Shown here in pieces: positions 25,036 through 33,827 of a stretch of DNA of 38,885 nt; position 1 is the first letter of the stretch, and each line of letters begins with the position of its first letter. The stretch is from CALCEB01 sp035531475 (GTDB lineage: Bacteria; Acidobacteriota; Terriglobia; UBA7540): NCBI GenBank assembly GCA_035531475.1, contig DATKST010000069.1, positions 1-38,885 on the forward strand, written 5' to 3'. Below the pieces are notes generated by a model. The model was not told the origin of the DNA. It worked only from the letters and a program-made list of their open reading frames with translations, and did no database searches. The position numbers were made by a program, and so were the translations under genes.

Positions 25036-25451
25036 CTCGCTTTGTGTTGGACGCCTCCGTAGCCCTTCGTTGGTTCCTCGACAATTCCGTTCCGGCTTAC
25101 GCAACCCGGGTCAAGCGCCTGATACTGAGTGGTGACCGCGCTCTTGTCCCGGCTCTGTGGCATCTCGAAATGGCCAACGGCCTCACCCTCAGCGAACGAC
25201 GTGGCATTTTGGCAGCTCCCGATGTGGATCGTTGCTTGGACGACATTGAACAACTGTTAGCGCAGTCCTTTGACACGGACAGTTCACTGATTTCGGCCCG
25301 GGCGGCGTCGGCCTTGGCGCGGGCCTTTCGTCTTTCGGCGTACGATGCGGCGTACCTGGAGCTTGCCCGCCGGGAGAGATTGCCTCTCGCAACGCTCGAT
25401 GAGCAACTCAAAGCCGCGGCATCACAAGCAGGTGTCCGGCTTCTACGCTGA
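25032..25451 (+). CDS. VapC-like PIN-domain toxin
   Basis: A 139-residue PIN-domain ribonuclease. The four acidic residues expected to bind Mg are in place: D7 in FVLDASVAL, E46 in LWHLEMAN, D105 in LSAYDAAYLELA and D123 in LATLDEQL. Such toxins cleave tRNA or rRNA when the antitoxin is degraded. Translation starts at TTG 25032, overlapping the antitoxin stop by four bases. All key residues are kept, so the toxin looks active. Confidence 0.9.
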   Translation: MTRFVLDASVALRWFLDNSVPAYATRVKRLILSGDRALVPALWHLEMANGLTLSERRGILAAPDVDRCLDDIEQLLAQSFDTDSSLISARAASALARAFRLSAYDAAYLELARRERLPLATLDEQLKAAASQAGVRLLR

Positions 25452-25715
25452 CCCACTCGGTATCTGCAGCATCCGTATTTGAAACTCGACAAGAGTGGCG
25501 ACTGATCAACGCTTTCAATGAGTTACGAAGGATGTACGGCGTTCCCAACTAATTTACGGCGGAACGGTTATTGGTTGGCCCGTAGTTCACATGTAGGATC
25601 TATGCCCCGTTCACCGCAGGCTACATCCTGCATCGTTTGGCGGCTCTCTTCGATGACGGCCTGACCGAGAGGGGGGATCGAGGAACTTCGCCATTTGCGT
25701 CCCTGGATCGCCCTG

Positions 25716-25846
25716 AACTATACAGTGCGCAGTATGTCGGCGGCGATCCAAGATTGTAGCGCCGGTCTGTGACCGGCGGATTTCGCCGCTCATAGAGCGG
25801 CGCTACAGCAAATAACCGCCGCCGACTTACTTCGTTGTGTATAGTT
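25716..25846. repeat. Palindromic element with AACTATACA ends and GTAGCGCCGG core
   Basis: A 131-bp element made of three nested inverted repeats. Outer arms are AACTATACA (25716-25724) and TGTATAGTT (25838-25846). Middle arms are GTCGGCGGCG (25736-25745) and CGCCGCCGAC (25817-25826). The core, 25755-25807, runs from TGTAGCGCCGGTC to GGCGCTACA and contains a hairpin CGCCGGTC/GACCGGCG. The core resembles the 17549-17658 element, but the outer arms do not. No coding capacity. Confidence 0.8.
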
Positions 25847-25899
25847 TGACCGGCTCAGGGTCAACCGCAAACTGAAGTTGGAGTCGATGCAAGGTCAGT

Positions 25900-26254
25900 G
25901 TTGAGTCTTATCACGGGCAGAAGGCCATCCGATTGAACAATGGATATGTCGACGCTGTGGCGGTGCCGGAAATTGGAGGGCGGATTTTGCAGCTCCGGTT
26001 GGGGAACCAAGAGTATTTATACGTGAATCCCCGCTATGCGGGGAAAGAATGTCCAGCGAAAGGGACTCATCGATCTGCGTGCTGGAGAAATTATGGAGGG
26101 TCCAAGGTTTGGCCCGCACCCCAAGGTTGGCCTAGCAATTCTGAATGGCCCGGCACCCCCGGATCCTACCCTGGACACCGCCCAACTCCACCCCGGACAA
26201 GAGGGGATTCCAAATGACCAAAATCCGAGGCATGAAGTCGCCGATCCGGGTTAA
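25900..26254 (+). pseudogene. Fragment of a DUF4380-like (sugar-epimerase-type fold) gene
   Basis: The frame reads SYHGQKAIRLNNGYVDAVAV, PEIGGRILQLRLG, YLYVNPRYAGK, WRNYGGSKVWPAPQGW and NSEWPG, which resembles the N-terminal part of DUF4380-type proteins related to galactose-mutarotase folds. At about 26155 the homology jumps to the +1 frame (PPDPTLDT), as if one base had been inserted, and it stops at 26252-26254. The remaining two-thirds of a roughly 300-residue protein is absent, and no ATG with a ribosome site precedes it. It is a decayed carbohydrate-related gene next to the LacI regulator. Confidence 0.65.
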
Positions 26255-26269
26255 GCAAGGGAATGGCCT

Positions 26270-27424
26270 TCAGTTTGCATCGAATCGTTGAGCGGACTCC
26301 TGGCTATGGCTCGAGGCGAGATCAGCTTCGACCCCAGAGCCCTGTTGCAGGAAGAGGTGGAGATTGCTCCGCATGACAATGGCGGGAGAAATCCCAATCT
26401 GTGGCGGGGGCATGATGTGAGCGGTGATGAACCGCATCAGTGCTCCAAAGGCGCGGCGGCCTTGTTCCCGCGGACGTTGATGAATCGTGGCGGCAATTTT
26501 GGCAGACTCCAAGAGTGGGACCATCGCCGGAAACAGATCCGTCCCAATCACTTTGATGTGCCCTGCGAGCCCTAAGGTTTCGAGCGCATGCATGACGGGG
26601 AGCGAGTTAGCCGTGCTCACATAGATGCCATTTACCTTTTCGCGTTGCAGGAACCTACGGCACTTTGAAAATGCCTCCTCCTCATCATCGTGGGCCTCAA
26701 TCACCTGAACGACTTTTCCCTCGGCGCAGAACTGATGGAAGGTGTGACGGAAGCCCTTTGCCTTCTGCGCGTGGTCAAAGGTGGCGTGCATTCCGATGAG
26801 GACAATAACCTTGCTTCCCTCATGAAGAAATTGTCCCATCAGTTCGCCCGCCAGGGAGCCGTTTACGAAGGGATCCACTGAAACCGATGACAGACGCGGT
26901 GTGTCAGGCGCGTCCGTGGCCACGCAAAGCACTGGAATACCCCGTTTTGCTGCCTGCTCAATGTAGGGTTTCACTTGGTTGGGATATCCTGGCGAAATTA
27001 CCAAGCCCGAAATCTCTTCACTCAACACGTCGCGAATGGCCTCGACCTCGTGCTGCCCGAGGACTTGATAAGGGCGGTGTAGGATGCGGATTCCTAATGC
27101 TTCAAACCCGCTCGCCGCATCCAGGATTCCTTGCCGCACATCACCGTAAAAATATGCCAGCTCCATGGGCAGGCAAACCCCAATGGTGATGTGTTTGCGG
27201 GAGGAAAGATAGCGCGCTGCCAAATTGGGATGGTAGCCGAGAGTCTTCGCCATCTCCAGCACTTGCCGGCGCGTGCCGGCATTGATACCCGGCTTATTGT
27301 GCAAAGCACGGTCCACCGTACCCGTGGAAATTCCCAGCGCTTGAGCAATCTCCCGCATCCCCACAGGCTTCGAGATGCGGTGTGTCCCGCGCTTTGGGCC
27401 GCCATCCATCGGATGATCAATCAT
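26270..27424 (-). CDS. LacI-family transcriptional regulator
   Basis: A 384-residue regulator. The helix-turn-helix is at residues 22-45 (VGMREIAQALGISTGTVDRA), followed by the hinge-type segment GYHPNLAARYLSS. Residues 80-340 form a periplasmic-binding-protein-like sugar-sensing domain (IGVCLPMELAYFYGDVRQGI, GLVISPGYP, SVSVDPFVNGSLAGELM, IKVIGTDLFPAMVP). It is divergent from the TonB receptor. A LacI-type palindrome lies at that gene's predicted transcription start, so it probably represses the galactoside locus until a sugar ligand binds. The ligand is unknown; a galactose derivative is inferred from the genes. Confidence 0.9.
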   Translation of the reverse strand: MIDHPMDGGPKRGTHRISKPVGMREIAQALGISTGTVDRALHNKPGINAGTRRQVLEMAKTLGYHPNLAARYLSSRKHITIGVCLPMELAYFYGDVRQGILDAASGFEALGIRILHRPYQVLGQHEVEAIRDVLSEEISGLVISPGYPNQVKPYIEQAAKRGIPVLCVATDAPDTPRLSSVSVDPFVNGSLAGELMGQFLHEGSKVIVLIGMHATFDHAQKAKGFRHTFHQFCAEGKVVQVIEAHDDEEEAFSKCRRFLQREKVNGIYVSTANSLPVMHALETLGLAGHIKVIGTDLFPAMVPLLESAKIAATIHQRPREQGRRAFGALMRFITAHIMPPPQIGISPAIVMRSNLHLFLQQGSGVEADLASSHSQESAQRFDAN

Positions 27425-27495
27425 TTTATGTGGGGGGTTGTTAGGCTCGTTTCCTTCCTCGATGTGAATCTAAGCACCACCATTCGGAATTACGG

Positions 27496-27600
27496 TGACG
27501 TATTCTTGCAACGGTCCCGAACATCCCCCCAGCCCCTCTCCCCGTAAGCGGGGAGAGGGTGGCGCGCAGCGCCGGGTGATGGGGGTGTGAGAATACGTGA
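27496..27600. repeat. Palindromic element, copy C: shared core with different ends
   Basis: Ends are ACGTATTCT (27498-27506) and AGAATACGT (27590-27598). The core carries CCCCTCTCCCCG-taa-GCGGGGAGAGG and GCGCGCAGCGCC, the same hairpin type as copies A and B, but those copies end in CCAATACTGTTCA. It lies between the LacI gene and the TonB promoter and is non-coding. Confidence 0.75.
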
Positions 27601-27727
27601 GCGAACTTACGAAACGCTGACTAAGTTCAATTGTAGGCCGAGCCATGCCCCCGCTCCCATCAAAACGAACCAAACCCGGTGATCCCCAGAGGTTACCAGA
27701 AATAACAGGCACTCTTAATTATTTTTC

Positions 27728-27757
27728 TTGACACATATCATATATGGATGGTATGAA
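27728..27757 (+). promoter_or_regulatory. Sigma70-like promoter of the TonB receptor/galactoside locus
   Basis: TTGACA at 27728-27733 and TATGAA at 27752-27757 are 18 bases apart, giving a start near 27764. The spacer is AT-rich (CATATCATATATGG). It is about 45-50 bases before the TonB receptor start and directly before the LacI-type palindrome. Confidence 0.6.
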
Positions 27758-27765
27758 AACTACCA

Positions 27766-27781
27766 CCGTAAACGTTCACGG
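27766..27781 (+). promoter_or_regulatory. LacI-type operator at the transcription start
   Basis: CCGTAAACGTTCACGG is a 16-bp palindrome with one mismatched pair and a central CG in AACGTT, the usual shape of LacI-family operators. It covers the predicted transcription start of the TonB receptor gene, and a LacI-family gene is divergent 340 bases away, so it is the likely binding site of that regulator. Confidence 0.6.
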
Positions 27782-27807
27782 CCACTTATCGAGGGAGGTT
27801 TGGAACC

Positions 27808-30800
27808 ATGAGGTGGAGTCAAAGGCAATATCTGACGGCGATTATCCTGGCCTCTGTGCTCCTAATGGGCTGGGTACGGACCGGGCAGGCGCAAGTGGAT
27901 GCGGGAGGACTGGAGGGCACGGTCAAAGATACCTCCGGAGCCGTGATTCCTGGGGCCAAAGTGACCTTGACGAACAAAGGCACAGGCCTTTCGATCACCG
28001 CAACTACCAACACCGTAGGGGTCTATATATTCACTCCGATTCGAATTGGGATTTATAGCGTTACGGTTGAGTATGCGGGCTTTGCGAAGGCGACTCACAC
28101 CCAAGTCCAGGTAAACGTGCAGCAAACGGTGGTGGTGGACTTCACCCTGCAGCCCGGCCAAGTCACGCAGACGGTTGAGGTCAACGCCGCTCCGCCCCAG
28201 TTGCAGACGCAAAACGCTTCAGTCGGTCAGGTGGTTGGAGCGCGTGAGGTCAATGACCTGCCTTTGAATGGCCGGAATTACACGTTCCTTGCGCAGCTTG
28301 CTGCGGGGGTGACGGCCGAGGTGCCCAGTGGACGGGGATTGGCGGCGAGCGGGAGCTTCACGGCCAACGGTCTGTCGCCCGATGAGAACGACTACATTCT
28401 GGACGGCATCGACAACAATAACGATTCGGTCGACTTTTTGAACGGGGCAGCTTTTGCCGTCCGTCCGCCGATCGATGCCATCTCGGAATTCAAAGTGCAG
28501 ACGAGCGATTTCGGCGCTGAGTTTGGCCGTGCAGGTGGCGCCGTATTAAATGCCACGATCAAGTCCGGAACCAACCAGTACCATGGAGACGCTTGGGAGT
28601 TTTTGCGTAACAGTGGACTGGACGCGGCCAACTTCTTTGAAAATTCTTCCGGTTTGCCCAAGGGAGCATTCCGGCAGAACCAATTTGGCTTCACTCTGGG
28701 TGGGCCACTGACAATTCCCAAGGTCTACAATGGGCGCGACAAGACCTTCTTCTTTGTGGACTTCGAGGGCACACGAATCCGGCAGGCGGAACCGCAACTG
28801 GCCACGGTGCCGACGGCGGTGGATCGCGCCAACGGATACCAGAACCTTCAGGACCTGATTACCGGTCAGAGTGGAGTCCGGTCGGATTTGCTGGGACGCA
28901 CGTTTCCCCTTGGCGCTGTCTTTGATCCTGCGACCACGCGCACGGTCACAGCGGGACAGGTTGATCCCGTCACGGGCTTGGTGGCTACCGGAGGCGGCTT
29001 TGTGCGAGACCCCTTTTACCAAGGAAGCTTGGCGGGCGTGACCAATTTCACCTCCACCGCACAGACTGCTCTCCTCAATCGGCTTCCCTCCGGACGTCTT
29101 GATCCAAATGCCATCAAGTTGCTGAACGCTTATCCTTCGCCTAATCTTCCAGGGCTTTTCGACAACTACGCAAGCGATCCGTCCATTCAAAATGATACAA
29201 ACCAGTTCGATGTCCGTGTGGACCATAACTTCAGCGAAAAAGATCAGATGTTTGGACGCGTGAGTTACGCCAACAACCCCGATTTTGTGCCCGGCCCCTT
29301 GCCGGGCTTCGCAGACGGCAGCAGCTTTACACAGGATCACTTTCAAAACGTGACCTTCAGCGGGGCATTAAGCGAAACCCATATTTTCAACCCCACAACG
29401 ATTAACGAGTTTCGTCTGGGTTATAGCCGCTTGGTGACGACCCAGTTACAGCCTTTTGCCACGACCCTGGGAATTCCTCAGCAGTTTGGCATTCAAGGGA
29501 TCCCCCAACTACCGGACAATGGAGGACTGCCCGAGATCGGCATCAGCGGGTTGAACCAGATGGGACCAGCGGCCTTTGTGCCGGGCAAGCGGTATAGCGA
29601 CACTTCTCAGCTCAGTGAAAATCTCACCAAAATTTACGGAGGACACACGTTCAAGGGTGGTTTCGAAATGCAGCACCTGCGGTTTCCGTGGTTTGCGCCG
29701 GCTTGGTCAAGAGGGCAATTTAACTTCGATGGGGTGTATACGGACATCCCTGGCCAGTCGGGGGGCGCCACTGGGCTGGCCCAGATGTTGCTATCTCCGA
29801 TTGCTTCCACCGTGCCGAACGGCATCAACAATGTGGGAGGGGCGGATGCAGTATTTGCTTCGAACTTCACAGGTCCCGATGACATTCGCCACTATTATGG
29901 AGCTTACTTTCAGGACAATTGGAAAGCCAGGCCCAATTTGACGCTCGACCTCGGCTTGAGGTGGGAATTCTTTGGGCAGGTCGTGGAGCGTTATGGCGCC
30001 CAAGCCAACTTCATTCCGGGTCCGCCTGGAAATGGGGCGGAATACCTGATACCAACCTCGCGGCAGAATACGGCTCTCTCTCCTTCCTTTCCAACAACTC
30101 TGGCCAAGGATGGCATCAAGCTTGCCTATAGCTCAACGCCAGGGCTCACGAACACACCTCTCAACAATTTTGGCCCTCGTGTTGGAATTGCCTACCAGGT
30201 AAAGCCCAAGCTGGTGGTGCGGATGGGCTACGGTATTTTTTATGCTGGGTTTACCAATATTGGAGGTTCGCCGGATATCGGCTCGAACTATCCCTTCCTG
30301 TATAATTTTTCATTCTTCAACCCGACCCCAGCGGCTCCCATCACCTATCCTAATGGCGCCTTGGCTACGCTTGAGAACGGACTGACAGGGGTTCCCCTGA
30401 GTCCGGTGGCTGTCAATGCCGAAGGGCTTGGTCTCCAGGGCTTGCAGACTGGATACAGCACTCCCTACACTCAGGAATACAACTTTACGCTGCAATATCA
30501 GCTAACTCCAAACCAGAATGTTTCGCTGGGGTATGTCGGCAACAACTCACGAAATCTTGAGATCTCGCCCGGGTTGAACCAAACCAGCGTGATTCTTCCC
30601 ACCAGCGTGAACCCGCAGTTGTACGTGCCTTTTCCTGATTTTGGCCGGGGCTCGAGTTACGTGACCACGCAAGGGAACAGTGATTACAACGCTTTGCAGG
30701 TCAATTTTGAAAGGCGCTTCAGCCAGGGACTGAACGTGCTTGCTAATTACACTTGGTCAAAATGTCTTTCGGACGCAGGCCAACTTTTGGGTCTGGATGG

Positions 30801-31455
30801 CAATCCAGGGGGGGGGTACCGCGCGCCCTATCTTCCGGGCTTTGGCATCCAAGGCGATTACGCGCTCTGCGGCATCGACATTCCCCAGGTGTTTCACTTC
30901 AGTGGCACGTACGAGCTTCCTTTCGGCAGCGGGCAACGCTTCCTGAAAAGCAGCAGTGGTGTGGTCAACGCATTGCTTGGCGGTTGGACAACGAATTGGA
31001 TTTTGACCCTGGAAGATGGCTTCCCCGGAACAATCATCTGCCCCATTGCTACGACTTCCAATTTTGGTTGTAATGCTCTCTTGGTGCCAGGCCAGAATGT
31101 CACCGCTGGTCCTCACAATGTGAACGACTGGCTGAACGCCAAGGCTTTTACCAATCCTCCCGTCGCGACCACGATCGGCCAATCGAATTACGGCGTATTG
31201 GGCGGGGCCCCCACCCAATACATGGGACCCGGTTTTCACCGCGTCGATTTCTCCCTGTTTAAGGAATTCCAGACGTCGGAAAGTACGCATCTGGAGTTCC
31301 GGACGGAAGTCTTCAACCTAACCAACACACCACAGTTCGGATTCCCGGCCTTCACTGACTTCACGAACACTGCGACCTTCGGCAGGATCACGTCCTTGCG
31401 GGACGGCGTGAATGACCCACGGGAAATCCAGTTTGCGCTGAAGTTTTACTGGTAG
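27808..31455 (+). CDS. Oar-like TonB-dependent receptor with carboxypeptidase-regulatory-like domain
   Basis: A 1,215-residue outer-membrane protein. A signal peptide (LTAIILASVLLMGWVRTGQA) is followed at residues 30-115 by a carboxypeptidase regulatory-like beta-sandwich (GGLEGTVKDTSGAVIPGAKV). A plug domain follows (VNDLPLNGRNYTFLAQLAAGV, FKVQTSDFGAEFGRAGGAVLNA), then a long barrel rich in aromatic and Asn/Gly segments that ends ALKFYW. Receptors of this type are expanded in Acidobacteriota and take up large substrates using TonB energy. GGGAGG lies just upstream of ATG 27808. It leads the galactoside locus, so the substrate is probably a galactose-containing oligosaccharide or glycolipid, which is inference. 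Confidence 0.92.
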   Translation: MRWSQRQYLTAIILASVLLMGWVRTGQAQVDAGGLEGTVKDTSGAVIPGAKVTLTNKGTGLSITATTNTVGVYIFTPIRIGIYSVTVEYAGFAKATHTQVQVNVQQTVVVDFTLQPGQVTQTVEVNAAPPQLQTQNASVGQVVGAREVNDLPLNGRNYTFLAQLAAGVTAEVPSGRGLAASGSFTANGLSPDENDYILDGIDNNNDSVDFLNGAAFAVRPPIDAISEFKVQTSDFGAEFGRAGGAVLNATIKSGTNQYHGDAWEFLRNSGLDAANFFENSSGLPKGAFRQNQFGFTLGGPLTIPKVYNGRDKTFFFVDFEGTRIRQAEPQLATVPTAVDRANGYQNLQDLITGQSGVRSDLLGRTFPLGAVFDPATTRTVTAGQVDPVTGLVATGGGFVRDPFYQGSLAGVTNFTSTAQTALLNRLPSGRLDPNAIKLLNAYPSPNLPGLFDNYASDPSIQNDTNQFDVRVDHNFSEKDQMFGRVSYANNPDFVPGPLPGFADGSSFTQDHFQNVTFSGALSETHIFNPTTINEFRLGYSRLVTTQLQPFATTLGIPQQFGIQGIPQLPDNGGLPEIGISGLNQMGPAAFVPGKRYSDTSQLSENLTKIYGGHTFKGGFEMQHLRFPWFAPAWSRGQFNFDGVYTDIPGQSGGATGLAQMLLSPIASTVPNGINNVGGADAVFASNFTGPDDIRHYYGAYFQDNWKARPNLTLDLGLRWEFFGQVVERYGAQANFIPGPPGNGAEYLIPTSRQNTALSPSFPTTLAKDGIKLAYSSTPGLTNTPLNNFGPRVGIAYQVKPKLVVRMGYGIFYAGFTNIGGSPDIGSNYPFLYNFSFFNPTPAAPITYPNGALATLENGLTGVPLSPVAVNAEGLGLQGLQTGYSTPYTQEYNFTLQYQLTPNQNVSLGYVGNNSRNLEISPGLNQTSVILPTSVNPQLYVPFPDFGRGSSYVTTQGNSDYNALQVNFERRFSQGLNVLANYTWSKCLSDAGQLLGLDGNPGGGYRAPYLPGFGIQGDYALCGIDIPQVFHFSGTYELPFGSGQRFLKSSSGVVNALLGGWTTNWILTLEDGFPGTIICPIATTSNFGCNALLVPGQNVTAGPHNVNDWLNAKAFTNPPVATTIGQSNYGVLGGAPTQYMGPGFHRVDFSLFKEFQTSESTHLEFRTEVFNLTNTPQFGFPAFTDFTNTATFGRITSLRDGVNDPREIQFALKFYW

Positions 31456-31531
31456 TTTTCACGAGCGAGCAAACGGAGGCGGTCGGCGTGTGGGCCATTG
31501 TGCCCGGACTGCTGACGGGAGGATTGGGACC

Positions 31532-33517
31532 ATGATGGGAACGAAACGCACCTTACCTATTTTGCTTGCTGCGACACTGTTCACACCGTTTTGTTCCAAG
31601 CTACGGCGGTCGGCGCCCCAGCAGATTCGGGTAGACGGGTCAAGCCGCGGGCGGGTCTTCGAGGGAATTGGAGCGGTGAGCGCGGGAGCGTCGTCGCGAT
31701 TGTTGATCGATTACCCTGATCCCGCCCGAAGCCAAATTTTAGATTACCTTTTCAAGCCCTATTACGGAGCTTCACTTCAACACTTGAAAGTCGAGGTCGG
31801 CTCGGATACCAATTCCACGGACGGCTCTGAGCCCAGCCATATGCGCAGCCGCACGGACGCCAACTTTGATCGCGGCTACGAATGGTGGCTGATGGAGCAG
31901 GCTCAAGCCCGTAACCCCTCCATCATTCTGGATTCCCTTCCCTGGGGAGCGCCGGGCTGGATCGGCGGCGGCCACTTTTATTCTCCGGATATGGCGAACT
32001 ACATGGCCAGCTTCGTGGAGGGAGCCAAGAAAGCGCATGGGCTGGATGTCCGTTATGCTGGCGTTTGGAACGAGACTCGGTACGATATAGGCTATGTTGA
32101 GTTGCTCAAGAAAACCTTCCTGAAGCATGGACTCGCCACCCAGGTTGTCTGTTGTGACCTTTACCCGGGTGAGCGCCAGTGGAGTATCATCAGCGACATG
32201 AAAGCCCACCCGCAGTTTAAGAATGCGATTGACGTGGCGGGTGTCCACTATCCCCGGCGTAATGGCCAGGTCACAACGCCATCTGACGCCAAAAACATCG
32301 GCAAGCCGCTTTGGTCCACGGAGGACCAACCACCCTTTGGGCCGGGCGGCGCAATCTCCCAGCGGAACTGGAATGACGGAGGCAAAGGCTGGGCCCATAT
32401 CCTGAATGACAATTACATTTCGGGCCGTTTCACCAAAACCGAAATCTGGAGTCCGGTCACTTCCTATTACGATATTTTGGCGGCTCCCAATTCCGGTCTG
32501 ATGTATGCCAACACGCCGTGGTCCGGCCATTACCAGGTGCAATCCACCATCTGGGTGACAGCGCATACCACGCAATTTGCCCAGCCGGGGTGGCGGTATC
32601 TTGACAGCGCCTGCGGCTCCCTTTCCGGCAAGGGCACCTACGTCACCCTTCGCTCGCCCTCAACGGACGACTACAGCATGGTGTTGGAGACGATCGGCGC
32701 TAAAGAGCCTCAGAACGTTCGTATTGAAATCTCGCCGGGGCTTTCCCGCCGTCAAGTTCACGTTTGGGAAACCAACGCCACCCGCCGCTTCGAGCGCGTC
32801 GCGGACATAACCCCCAAAAGCGGGGAGTATGACCTTCGCCTAGACCCAGATGCTCTCTATTCCGTTACCACCACTACGGGCCAGCACAAAGGCGATGCCA
32901 CGGCGCCCGCGGCAGCACCTTTCCCCTTTCCTTATCAGGAGAACTTTGACAAGACAACACTCCATCGGTCACCTCGCTATTTTGCCGATCAGGACGGGGC
33001 CTTCGAGGCTCTTCCCTGCATGAGCCGTCCTGGCCGCTGCCTGCAGCAGGTGGTAACCCATCGTCCAATTTCCTGGGGCCGACTGAGCCCCCATCCCTTT
33101 TCTCTGCTTGGCAGCGAGGATTGGAAGGATTATCAAGTGGAAACAGATGCTTTGTTGGCCTCGCCAGGTTATGTTTCGCTTATCGGACGGATTGACTCCG
33201 CAAATTATTTTCTGAACAAGAAATCAGGAACCTCACGCTGGCCCAGCGGCTATGTGTTTCGAGCTTATCAGGATGGCCAATGGGAACTTGATAGCACGAG
33301 TTACACGTCGCCGGATAAGAAGTTGGCCGCTGGAAGCGTGCGGTTCGGCTTGAAGGCTTGGCATCACTTGAGCCTTTCCTTCCGTGGCGATCAAATTCGC
33401 GCTATGCTGGATGGCCATTTGTTGGCGCGCGTGCAGGATACTTCTCACCAGCAGGGAATGGTGGCAGTCGGGTCCGGCTGGAATTTGGCGCAGTTTGATA
33501 ATTTTCAGGTTCGGTAG
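31532..33517 (+). CDS. GH59 galactocerebrosidase-like beta-galactosidase
   Basis: A 661-residue enzyme resembling animal galactocerebrosidase along its whole length. Matching stretches are FEGIGAVSAGASSRLLIDYP, RSQILDYLFKPYYGASLQHL, TDGSEPSHM, RGYEWWLM, PWSGHY and AHTTQFAQPGWRYL. The TIM barrel is followed by beta-sandwich and lectin-like regions ending AQFDNFQVR. The acid/base is likely E181 in AGVWNETRY and the nucleophile E264 in LWSTEDQ. GH59 enzymes remove beta-galactose from galactosylceramide and related compounds; the natural substrate here is unknown. A signal-like N-terminus (TLPILLAATLF) suggests export. Two ATGs (31532, 31535) follow GGGAGG. It lies 76 bases after the TonB receptor. 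Confidence 0.88.
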   Translation: MMGTKRTLPILLAATLFTPFCSKLRRSAPQQIRVDGSSRGRVFEGIGAVSAGASSRLLIDYPDPARSQILDYLFKPYYGASLQHLKVEVGSDTNSTDGSEPSHMRSRTDANFDRGYEWWLMEQAQARNPSIILDSLPWGAPGWIGGGHFYSPDMANYMASFVEGAKKAHGLDVRYAGVWNETRYDIGYVELLKKTFLKHGLATQVVCCDLYPGERQWSIISDMKAHPQFKNAIDVAGVHYPRRNGQVTTPSDAKNIGKPLWSTEDQPPFGPGGAISQRNWNDGGKGWAHILNDNYISGRFTKTEIWSPVTSYYDILAAPNSGLMYANTPWSGHYQVQSTIWVTAHTTQFAQPGWRYLDSACGSLSGKGTYVTLRSPSTDDYSMVLETIGAKEPQNVRIEISPGLSRRQVHVWETNATRRFERVADITPKSGEYDLRLDPDALYSVTTTTGQHKGDATAPAAAPFPFPYQENFDKTTLHRSPRYFADQDGAFEALPCMSRPGRCLQQVVTHRPISWGRLSPHPFSLLGSEDWKDYQVETDALLASPGYVSLIGRIDSANYFLNKKSGTSRWPSGYVFRAYQDGQWELDSTSYTSPDKKLAAGSVRFGLKAWHHLSLSFRGDQIRAMLDGHLLARVQDTSHQQGMVAVGSGWNLAQFDNFQVR

Positions 33518-33827
33518 GCCGGTGGGAGACCGAACGAACGCGCGGCTCGCCCTGACACACCTTTCTCAATGGTAGAAAGTATCCGTGCCAGACAACCAAT
33601 GCCTCGTTCCACCGCTATAATCAGCCATTGTGAGGCGCAATTTTCAGAGTCCAGGTGCGTGCCATGGTGTTTCAATGGCGACCCGCCAGGCGAATGTGAA
33701 ATGAACCGGCCCGGCTGGCACGTTGGCATCCAAGCAATAGAATTCATGATGAGTCAAACCCGGCCAGGATTGAACCCTGGCCATGAAGGCAACATGTAGA
33801 ACCAGGATCAAGGCTGCCAAACTCAAG
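33518..33827. other. Gap with hairpin before the dehydrogenase gene
   Basis: No gene is supported. A 7-bp hairpin, GGCCAGG (33762-33768) with CCTGGCC (33776-33782), abuts an in-frame ATG at 33783 and would hide it, favouring the later start at 33828. A perfect TATAAT at 33616-33621 lacks a clear -35 box, so an internal promoter is only possible. Confidence 0.35.
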
